This document shows positions 1-5,264 of a stretch of DNA of 7,655 bases, piece by piece. The notes under the pieces were generated by a model. It searched no databases and had not been told where the DNA came from. It saw only the letters and a list, made by a program, of their open reading frames with translations. This stretch comes from Betaproteobacteria bacterium (lineage in GTDB: Bacteria; Pseudomonadota; Gammaproteobacteria; Burkholderiales; SG8-39), in assembly GCA_947467405.1 (NCBI GenBank), contig CANIIN010000113.1, positions 1-7,655 on the forward strand. The letters run 5' to 3'. How positions within the stretch are numbered: the first letter of the stretch is position 1; each line of letters starts with the position of its first letter. The translations under genes and the position numbers were made by a program.

Positions 1-37
1 ACGCCGTGCGGGCTGGCCTTCTGAACGGAGTCACTCA

Positions 38-136
38 TTGTTTGATTCGGGATTGTGGATGTTCTTGCTTGAAGGCGCGTTGGCGTTGCTGATTCTGTTC
101 GGCATTGTCTGGTGGACGTGGCCCAAAAAGAAATAG
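38..136 (+). CDS. Candidate small single-pass membrane protein (32 aa)
   Basis: This short frame is read from TTG at 38, with a GGAG at 27-30 spaced 7 nt ahead. An internal ATG at 59 would give 25 residues. The product would be a hydrophobic helix (about residues 8-28, rich in Leu, Ala, Ile, Phe and Trp) ending in WWTWPKKK, so a one-span inner-membrane peptide with a basic cytoplasmic tail is the natural reading. The same frame is open back to the window edge, so it could instead be the C-terminal membrane anchor of a longer protein. In favour of a separate gene, another frame stops with TGA at 22-24, just before the GGAG, as if a preceding gene ended there. It converges on apaG. I do not recognise a family and assign no function. 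Confidence 0.4.
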   Translation: MFDSGLWMFLLEGALALLILFGIVWWTWPKKK

Positions 137-170
137 TCACCGGCGGAAGCAGGCGCCGAGGCCGTCCTGA

Positions 171-196
171 CCAGGAAGGCGGATCCGCCTTCCCGG
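171..196. terminator. GC-rich palindrome between convergent genes, possible terminator
   Basis: Positions 174-193 are a perfect 20-nt palindrome (GGAAGGCG on the left, CGCCTTCC on the right, GATC in the centre). Two more pairs at 171-172/195-196 follow a single mismatch. As RNA it can fold into an 8-bp GC-rich stem with a 4-nt loop on either strand. It lies between the end of the small + strand frame (136) and the end of apaG on the - strand (218), where a bidirectional terminator would be expected. Neither side carries a T-run, so efficient intrinsic termination is doubtful. It may act with Rho or only protect 3' ends. Confidence 0.4.
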
Positions 197-217
197 CGGG
201 GCGTGCTGCTGTTGCAG

Positions 218-601
218 TTAGTGCAGCACCCGCGGCACGGACAAGGTGTATTCAGGAACGACCGCTTCGAACTGAACCCCTTCTTCCGACACCATCTGAT
301 AGCTGCCGCGCATCGTTCCCACCGGCGTGGCGATCGCCGTGCCGCTGGTGTATTCGAAGGACTCGCCGGCCTTGATCAGGGGCTGCGCGCCGACGACTCC
401 CAGTCCGCGCACTTCCTGAACCTGATTGTTCGCATCGGTAATGACCCAATGCCGCGAGATGAGCTGAGCCGGGACGGTGCCGGTGTTGCGGATGGTGATG
501 GTGTACGCGAACACGAACCGGTTCGCCGCCTCATCGGACTGGTCCGCGATGTGCTGCGTCTGGGTCGTGATGGTGATTTCGTTTTTCTTGCTGTCTGCCA
601 T
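218..601 (-). CDS. apaG: ApaG (Co2+/Mg2+ efflux protein family)
   Basis: The product is 127 aa, matching the family's usual ~125. It is a single beta-sandwich ApaG domain resembling fibronectin type III folds. Family hallmarks are visible: RFVFAYTITIRNTG (28-41), VPAQLISRHWVITD (43-56), EVRGLGVVGAQPLI (63-76), EYTSG (83-87), TPVGTMRGSYQM (92-103) and a C-terminal PRVLH. ApaG is linked to divalent-cation (Co/Mg) resistance in enterobacteria, but its biochemical role is poorly defined; the domain also occurs in eukaryotic F-box proteins. The start at 601 is chosen because alignment with known ApaG begins there. An in-frame ATG at 643 would add 14 residues, and neither start has a clear ribosome site. 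A GGGGGC/GCCCCC hairpin sits directly upstream of the 601 start. The gene is divergent from rpe and probably single. Confidence 0.95.
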   Translation of the reverse strand: MADSKKNEITITTQTQHIADQSDEAANRFVFAYTITIRNTGTVPAQLISRHWVITDANNQVQEVRGLGVVGAQPLIKAGESFEYTSGTAIATPVGTMRGSYQMVSEEGVQFEAVVPEYTLSVPRVLH

Positions 602-629
602 GGGGGCATTTTCAACTGAATACGCCCCC
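602..629 (-). promoter_or_regulatory. Hairpin directly upstream of the apaG start codon
   Basis: GGGGGC at 602-607 and GCCCCC at 624-629 are perfect 6-bp arms with a 16-nt loop. On the apaG mRNA the 3' arm ends at the nucleotide next to the ATG at 601, so folding would cover the place where a ribosome site should be. If translation starts at 643 instead, the hairpin lies inside the first codons. Either way it could damp initiation. This is seen in sequence only; a regulatory role is inferred. Confidence 0.3.
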
Positions 630-790
630 GGTGACAAGGACATTCGTGGCGCGAGCAGGGCTGCACCGGTAGAATCGGCCAGCCGTTTGTCGTGGCGCCG
701 ATGCTGCGACTTCTGTCCGGGCGAAGGCGCTTGAAGGCGGAGCGCAGACCCACCCCGAGTCGCGACGTCATGCCACGTAATGGAAAAACC

Positions 791-1483
791 ATGCAGCCAA
801 TCTATCGCATAGCCCCCAGCATCCTGTCAGCGAATTTCGCGCGGCTGGGCGACGAAGTCACCAGCGTGCTGGAGGCGGGCGCTGACATGATCCATTTCGA
901 CGTCATGGACAATCACTACGTGCCCAACCTCACCATCGGTCCGCTGGTCTGCGAGGCGATCCGTCCGCTGACCAAGGCGGTCATCGATGTGCATCTCATG
1001 GTGAAGCCGGTCGATCGCATCGTGCCGGATTTTGCCAAGGCCGGCGCCAACATCATCAGCTTCCATCCCGAGGGCAGCGAACACGTCGATCGCACGCTGT
1101 CGCTGATCCGCGAGCAGGGCTGCAAGGCCGGGCTGGTATTCAATCCGGCCACGCCGCTGGATTGGCTAGACGATGTCATGGACAAGGTGGATCTCATCCT
1201 GATCATGTCGGTGAACCCGGGGTTCGGCGGACAGACATTCATTCCCCGCGCCCTGGCCAAACTGGCCGACGCGCGCCAGCGTATCGACCGCGCCCGCGAA
1301 GCAGGCGGCGGCGAAATCCTGCTGGAGATCGATGGCGGCGTGAAGATCGACAACATTGCCGAGATCGCGCGTGCCGGCGCCGACACGTTCGTGGCCGGTT
1401 CCGCCATTTTCGGGTCCGGCGACTATCGGGCCACCATCGCTTCGATGCGTTCTGCGCTGCAGACTGTGGCTGCGCGCCGCTGA
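791..1483 (+). CDS. rpe: Ribulose-phosphate 3-epimerase
   Basis: The 230-aa protein interconverts D-ribulose 5-phosphate and D-xylulose 5-phosphate in the cytoplasm, serving the pentose phosphate pathway and, in autotrophs, the Calvin cycle. It is a full-length TIM barrel. Visible family motifs: IAPSILSANFARLG (7-20), HFDVMDNHYVPNLTIGP (35-51), IDVHLMV (65-71), the phosphate-binding loop MSVNPGFGGQ (139-148) and LEIDGGV (178-184). The expected metal and acid-base residues are present: H35, D37, H68 and D181. The start at 791 aligns with known Rpe N-termini. It has only a weak GGAAAA (783-788) upstream; in-frame ATGs at 692 and 770 would add non-conserved residues. It is followed 9 bp later by gph, whose ribosome site overlaps the rpe stop, so the two are surely co-transcribed. 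No convincing promoter is visible in the 189 bp shared with apaG. Confidence 0.97.
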   Translation: MQPIYRIAPSILSANFARLGDEVTSVLEAGADMIHFDVMDNHYVPNLTIGPLVCEAIRPLTKAVIDVHLMVKPVDRIVPDFAKAGANIISFHPEGSEHVDRTLSLIREQGCKAGLVFNPATPLDWLDDVMDKVDLILIMSVNPGFGGQTFIPRALAKLADARQRIDRAREAGGGEILLEIDGGVKIDNIAEIARAGADTFVAGSAIFGSGDYRATIASMRSALQTVAARR

Positions 1484-1492
1484 GGCCCGACG

Positions 1493-2206
1493 TTGCATTC
1501 CGGCAGGAATCCTTCCGCCGCGTTTCAGGCGGTGCTGTTCGATCTGGATGGCACGCTGCTGGAAACCGTTCCCGATCTGGCCGAGGCGGCCAACCGCATG
1601 CTCGCTTACATGGGACGCCCGGCGCTGCCCGTCGAGTTGATCGCGACATTCGTCGGGCGCGGCATCGGGCGACTGGTCGAGCGCGTGCTGGCAGGCAGTC
1701 GTGACGGTCGGCCGGAGGCTGCAGTGGTCAAACCGGCGCTGGCATTGTTCGAGGGTTTTTATGCCGAGGAATCCGGCCGCCGCTCGATACCCTATCCAGG
1801 TGTGAACGCCGCGCTGGCGCGGTTGCACGCAGGCGGCGTTCCGATGGCTGTGGTCACCAACAAGGCGGCAGCCTTCACGCGCCCCTTGCTCGCCGCCACC
1901 GGTCTGCTGCCTTATTTTTCCTCAGTCGTCAGCGGCGATACCTTGCCGTGGAAGAAGCCGGACCCCCGCCCTGTGCTGCATGCCTGCGAGGAGTTGCGCG
2001 TGGCCCCCGCCCAAGCGCTGTTTGTCGGCGATTCCATCCACGATGTCGAGGCCGCGCGGGGCGCGGGTTGCGAAGTCTGGTGCGTGCCCTATGGTTACAA
2101 CGAGGGACAAGCCATTGCCGCCAGCGGTTGTGATCGCATGGTTGCCGGACTGGAGGAGGTCGCTGACCGGGTGTCGGGCGTGGCCATCGGCGGCACAAAA
2201 GGATGA
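1493..2206 (+). CDS. gph: Phosphoglycolate phosphatase (HAD family)
   Basis: The 237-aa cytoplasmic enzyme dephosphorylates 2-phosphoglycolate to glycolate. This clears the product of DNA 3'-end repair and, in carbon-fixing bacteria, of RuBisCO oxygenation (where it is called CbbZ). HAD subfamily I motifs are all present: motif I FDLDGT (16-21; nucleophile D17, acid D19), motif II VVTN (120-123, T122), motif III lysine in WKKPDP (153-158), and motif IV FVGDSIHD (177-184; D180, D184). A helical cap domain falls between motif I and motif II (about residues 27-95), as in the Gph/PGP class. The start is TTG at 1493: it has GAGG at 1482-1485 overlapping the rpe stop codon, spaced 7 nt, and no suitable ATG exists before motif I. 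This implies translational coupling to rpe. HAD substrate calls from sequence alone are uncertain, but the rpe linkage supports Gph. Confidence 0.92.
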   Translation: MHSGRNPSAAFQAVLFDLDGTLLETVPDLAEAANRMLAYMGRPALPVELIATFVGRGIGRLVERVLAGSRDGRPEAAVVKPALALFEGFYAEESGRRSIPYPGVNAALARLHAGGVPMAVVTNKAAAFTRPLLAATGLLPYFSSVVSGDTLPWKKPDPRPVLHACEELRVAPAQALFVGDSIHDVEAARGAGCEVWCVPYGYNEGQAIAASGCDRMVAGLEEVADRVSGVAIGGTKG

Positions 2207-2231
2207 TATTCGCATCGGTGACAATGCTTGT

Positions 2232-2264
2232 AGATCCTTGTCTGGAGACGATCTTCAAGGATTT
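2232..2264 (+). terminator. Weak stem-loop after gph
   Basis: ATCCTTG (2234-2240) and CAAGGAT (2256-2262) form a 7-bp stem, extendable to 9 with one G-U pair, around a 15-nt loop. It lies 25 nt past the gph stop and is followed by TTTACCC, which is a poor U-tract. It could weakly terminate the rpe-gph transcript before the transporter gene. The rest of the 157-bp gap shows no clear promoter. Confidence 0.25.
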
Positions 2265-2363
2265 ACCCGGGCGTTTTCCGGTCATGATCAGGCCGGCAGA
2301 CTGTCACTTCGCACGTGATACGGGGCGTGTGGCAGGGGGAGCGACGGCGCTCGCATTGCCGTC

Positions 2364-3554
2364 ATGAATCGTCCGCTCCCCGGCGTTGCGCTGCTGACCC
2401 TGACCGCCTTGTGCTGGCCGCTGGCGCTGAACATCTTCCTGCCGGCCATGCCGGCCATTGCCGAGTCCCTAGCGGTGCCCTACACCTCGGTGCAGACGGC
2501 ATTCTCGCTGTCGCTGTTGACGCTGGGGATCGGCCAGGTCGTTTACGGGCCGTTGCTCGATCGATACGGACGGCGTCCGAACCTCTTGGGCGGACTCGTC
2601 CTCTACATCGTTGGCAGCGGCATGGCGATGCTGGCAACGGGTATCGATATGTTGGTGGCGGGACGCGCGCTGCAGGCATTCGGCGCCTGCGCCACCATGG
2701 TCGCGCCGCGTGCCATGCTGCGCGACATCCTGAAGGGGAATGCCGCCCGGGCCCTGTCACGCATGGCCATGGTCCTTTCCACCATCACCGCACTGGCCCC
2801 CACCATCGGCGGGCTGGCCCTGACGTATTTCAGTTGGCGTTCCACCTTCGGCATTTCACTGTTGCTGGGCTTGGTTCTGTTTGCGTGGTGCTGGTTTCGT
2901 GCCGGTGAAACCCTGCCGGACAGTGAACGACGCACGGTGACCATGGCGATACTGGCGCAGGAGTACAAGAAGCTTCTCGTGAACCCCCGCTATCTCAGTT
3001 ACGTGGCGATCATGACCTTCACATCGACCAGTTTCTACAGCTTCCTGGCCATGAGTCCTCGCCTGTTCATTGCCGACCTTGGCGTGTCGCCCACCAATTT
3101 CGGCTTGTGCACTATCGGCATGGCGGGCGGCATCCTGCTGGGCAACACGCTGGCGACTCGACAGGTCATGCGCAGGGGGGTGGATGGGATGATCGGCTTT
3201 GTGTTGCCCCTGTCCACCGCCGGTCTGCTGGTCATGCTGGCGCTGTCGCCGTGGCCGGGGGTCTTCACCATCCTGATACCGATGTTTGTCTATTCCACTG
3301 CGCACGGCGCGATCTTCCCGCCGGCCTATGCCGGTTCGCTGGAAGTCGACCCGCGCGTGGTCGGCGCTGCGGCTGCGTTCAGCGGTTTCGTCAATTTTGT
3401 CGTGGTGGGCATCCTGACATTGACGCTTGCACAGTGGCATGACGGCACCGGGTTTCCTTTGGCCGTGCTGTGCCTGTGTGGCAACCTCATTGTCTGGAGT
3501 TCGTTCCTGCTGGCGCGTCGTTTGCGCCGGGTTCCCGACAGGATGGCGGCATGA
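2364..3554 (+). CDS. MFS drug-resistance-type transporter, Bcr/CflA family
   Basis: The 396-aa integral inner-membrane protein matches the length of Bcr/CflA exporters, which use the proton gradient to expel small molecules such as bicyclomycin, chloramphenicol or sulfonamides. Its real substrate cannot be read from sequence. About 12 hydrophobic segments are spread over the length, with a hydrophilic central linker around 180-210. The MFS motif A after helix 2 is clear, GQVVYGPLLDRYGRR (57-71), and the PTIGGLALTYFSWRSTF block (146-162) fits the Bcr motif around helix 5. The N-terminal LNIFLPAMPAIAESL (22-36) is also typical of the family. ATG 2364 is chosen because an in-frame TGA at 2316-2318 blocks longer starts; a purine-rich GGGGGAG (2335-2341) is too far away to be a good ribosome site. 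The FAD-oxidase gene follows after 16 bp, so the pair may be co-transcribed. Confidence 0.88.
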   Translation: MNRPLPGVALLTLTALCWPLALNIFLPAMPAIAESLAVPYTSVQTAFSLSLLTLGIGQVVYGPLLDRYGRRPNLLGGLVLYIVGSGMAMLATGIDMLVAGRALQAFGACATMVAPRAMLRDILKGNAARALSRMAMVLSTITALAPTIGGLALTYFSWRSTFGISLLLGLVLFAWCWFRAGETLPDSERRTVTMAILAQEYKKLLVNPRYLSYVAIMTFTSTSFYSFLAMSPRLFIADLGVSPTNFGLCTIGMAGGILLGNTLATRQVMRRGVDGMIGFVLPLSTAGLLVMLALSPWPGVFTILIPMFVYSTAHGAIFPPAYAGSLEVDPRVVGAAAAFSGFVNFVVVGILTLTLAQWHDGTGFPLAVLCLCGNLIVWSSFLLARRLRRVPDRMAA

Positions 3555-3570
3555 TCTGCCACAATTAACC

Positions 3571-4995
3571 ATGGTGATTTCCGCGAAAGACTCCAATCTG
3601 CTGGCCGGGCTCGTCTCGGCATTGGGCGAATCGTTTGTGCTGACGTCGCCTGTCGGTATGTCGCCCTACGCCATCGACCATCGCAAGCGCTATGCCGGCA
3701 AGCCGCTGGCCGTCGTGCGCCCCGCGGACGTCGAGCAGGTCGCGGCGGTGGTGCGACTGTGTGCCGAAAACGGCACCGCCGTTGTTCCGCAAGGGGGCAA
3801 TACCGGCCTGGTGGGTGGCGCCACGCCGGACGCCAGCGGCTCCCACGTGGTGCTCAGCCTGTCCCGGTTGAATCGCATTCGCGCGCTGGATGGCTTGAAT
3901 AACACGATGACGGTGGAAGCCGGCTGTGTACTGGCCACGATCCAGCAGGCCGCGGAAGCGGCCGATCGACTCTTTCCGCTCAGTCTGGCGTCGGAGGGCA
4001 GTTGCCAGATCGGCGGCAACCTGTCGTCCAATGCCGGTGGCACGGCGGTGCTGCGCTACGGCAACACGCGCGAACTCACGCTCGGGCTGGAGGTGGTGCT
4101 GCCGTCTGGTGAGATCTGGAACGGCTTGCGTGGGCTGCGCAAGGACAATACCGGCTATGACTTGAAGCAACTGTTCATCGGCGCGGAAGGCACGCTCGGC
4201 ATCATTACCGCTGCCGTCCTGAAACTGTTTCCGCGACCGGCAGGGACTGCGACGGCCATTGTGGCCCTGCCAACGCCGCGCACGGCCCTGCAATTGCTTG
4301 GCAAGCTGCAGTCCCGTTGCGGAGAACGACTGACCGGCTTCGAACTGTTCTCCGAGACCTGCCTTGCGCTCGTGCTCAAGCATTACGCCGCCTGTCGCCG
4401 ACCCCTGGCTGCCACGTCACCGTATTTCGTCCTGATCGAATTGTCCGACTCGCAATCCATGTCTGCAGTGACCGACATGCTCGAGGCGGCGCTGGGCGAC
4501 GCGATGAATGACGCGCTGATCACGGACGCCGCGATCGCCTCGTCCATGGCGCAGAGTCGCGAATTCTGGACCCTGCGCGAAAACATCTCCGAGGCGCAGG
4601 CCAAGGAAGGGCCCAACATCAAGCACGACGTGGCCCTGCCGATTTCGGCCGTGGCGGATTTTGTCGAGCAGGCCGATGCGGCGCTGGGTGCTGCATTTTC
4701 CGGCGTTCGCATGGTCAATTTCGGCCATCTGGGCGATGGCAATCTGCACTACAACGTATCGCCGCCAGAAGGAACGGACGCCAAAGGCTTCCTGGAGAAC
4801 CAGGCCGAGATCAATCGCCTGGTGTACGACGCGGTGGCGTGCTTCAATGGCTCGATCAGCGCCGAACATGGCCTGGGCCAGCTGAAGCGCGACATCATCA
4901 ACGACTACAAAGCGGCCGTTGAACTCGATCTCATGCGCAGCGTGAAGCGCGCACTGGATCCGCTCGGCATCATGAATCCGGGGAAGGTGATCTGA
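3571..4995 (+). CDS. FAD-linked oxidase, D-2-hydroxyglutarate dehydrogenase-like
   Basis: The 474-aa flavoprotein has a vanillyl-alcohol-oxidase type FAD domain (about 43-225) and a C-terminal FAD-oxidase cap (about 226-474). FAD contacts are visible at PQGGNTGLVGG (73-83), GSCQIGGNLSSNAGG (143-157) and RKDNTGYDLKQLFIGAEGTLG (190-210). The catalytic/metal-site pattern of D-2-hydroxyacid dehydrogenases is intact: GHLGDGNLH (385-393, H386 and H393) and SAEHG (430-434, E432). These blocks resemble human/yeast D2HGDH more than GlcD. The likely reaction is oxidation of D-2-hydroxyglutarate (or another D-2-hydroxyacid such as D-lactate) to the 2-oxoacid, with electrons passed to an acceptor such as ETF or quinone. 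SerA side activity is a known source of D-2-hydroxyglutarate. ATG 3571 is taken because residues upstream in the frame overlap the transporter gene and are not conserved; GTG 3574 is an alternative. No Shine-Dalgarno is visible. Confidence 0.85.
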   Translation: MVISAKDSNLLAGLVSALGESFVLTSPVGMSPYAIDHRKRYAGKPLAVVRPADVEQVAAVVRLCAENGTAVVPQGGNTGLVGGATPDASGSHVVLSLSRLNRIRALDGLNNTMTVEAGCVLATIQQAAEAADRLFPLSLASEGSCQIGGNLSSNAGGTAVLRYGNTRELTLGLEVVLPSGEIWNGLRGLRKDNTGYDLKQLFIGAEGTLGIITAAVLKLFPRPAGTATAIVALPTPRTALQLLGKLQSRCGERLTGFELFSETCLALVLKHYAACRRPLAATSPYFVLIELSDSQSMSAVTDMLEAALGDAMNDALITDAAIASSMAQSREFWTLRENISEAQAKEGPNIKHDVALPISAVADFVEQADAALGAAFSGVRMVNFGHLGDGNLHYNVSPPEGTDAKGFLENQAEINRLVYDAVACFNGSISAEHGLGQLKRDIINDYKAAVELDLMRSVKRALDPLGIMNPGKVI

Positions 4996-5019
4996 CCCTC
5001 TTCTCGTGCCGGCCACGGC

Positions 5020-5047
5020 TTGGCATCCGATAGTCGTGTGGTATAGT
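5020..5047 (+). promoter_or_regulatory. Sigma-70-type promoter for the trp genes
   Basis: TTGGCA (5020-5025) and TATAGT (5042-5047) are separated by 16 bp, a close match to the housekeeping promoter consensus and the best in the window. Transcription would start near 5054. That leaves a leader of about 210 nt before trpE, long for a plain 5' UTR and large enough to hold the candidate leader peptide and hairpins. The position, 25 nt past the FAD-oxidase stop, indicates that trpEG is transcribed independently of the upstream pair. Confidence 0.65.
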
Positions 5048-5078
5048 TTCTCCACTCAATGCGGCATCAATAACAACC

Positions 5079-5174
5079 GTGACTGTCTCCTTCCCGAAAA
5101 TCGTTTTGGAATGCAACGGACGCCCTCTCCCCGAGGCGAGCCGCTGGCAAAGCTGGCGCCGCTGGCGCGCATAG
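5079..5174 (+). CDS. Candidate trp leader peptide (31 aa, WxxWxxW)
   Basis: This short frame begins at GTG 5079, about 25 nt after the predicted transcription start, and ends at TAG 5172-5174, 90 nt before trpE. Its last nine residues are WQSWRRWRA: three Trp codons (TGG at 5145, 5154, 5163) evenly spaced three codons apart, right before the stop. Trp is rare in proteins, so three in nine codons just upstream of trpE is the signature of a leader peptide whose ribosome senses charged tRNA-Trp, as trpL does in enterobacteria (tandem Trp codons). Stem-loops lie at and after the stop. Weak points: no clear Shine-Dalgarno, a GTG start, a peptide about twice the length of E. coli TrpL, and part of the Trp pattern coming from a 9-nt repeat. 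The first ~20 residues contain no Trp. Confidence 0.5.
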   Translation: MTVSFPKIVLECNGRPLPEASRWQSWRRWRA

Positions 5175-5216
5175 CGATCGCCCGCGCGTTTCCGCCTGAT
5201 TTCGTCAGGCACGCGC
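5164..5216 (+). promoter_or_regulatory. Alternative RNA hairpins in the trpE leader
   Basis: Two pairings compete for the same bases. Pairing A joins GGCGCGC (5164-5170, overlapping the third Trp codon) to GCGCGTT (5184-5190), 7 bp with two G-U pairs. Pairing B joins GCGCGT (5184-5189) to ACGCGC (5211-5216) and stacks on the inner hairpin GCCTGA (5194-5199) / TCAGGC (5205-5210) with loop TTTCG; a 4-nt bulge separates the two helices. Such exclusive structures next to a leader-peptide stop are what an attenuator needs. However, pairing B is followed by TTCTGCAGC rather than a U-run, so classical intrinsic termination is not supported. Confidence 0.4.
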
Positions 5217-5264
5217 TTCTGCAGCACCCCCAAGACCTTTTCGAGAGATTTACGGAGTCGAGTC

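Noticed and set aside
1..24. A seven-codon end of an upstream gene stopping at TGA 22-24
   Set aside because: It is too short to identify or support; it is mentioned only as context for the small frame at 38.
112..619. Plus-strand frames across the apaG region
   Set aside because: ApaG on the minus strand is unmistakable, and the plus frames show no family features.
670..675. TAGAAT as a -10 box for rpe
   Set aside because: No matching -35 hexamer lies 15-19 bp upstream and there is no extended -10, so it is not listed as a promoter.
1162..1828. Long frames on both strands overlapping rpe and gph
   Set aside because: They are shadow frames; rpe and gph have complete catalytic motifs in their own frames.
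3565..4383. 272-codon minus-strand frame opposite the FAD oxidase
   Set aside because: It is low-complexity, rich in Arg, Gln and His as expected for an antisense shadow, and overlaps a clearly real gene.
3571..4995. Naming the FAD oxidase glcD
   Set aside because: The GSCQIGGN, RKDNTGYDLKQLFIGAEGTLG and GHLGDGNLH blocks fit D2HGDH better, and glcE/glcF are absent from the window.
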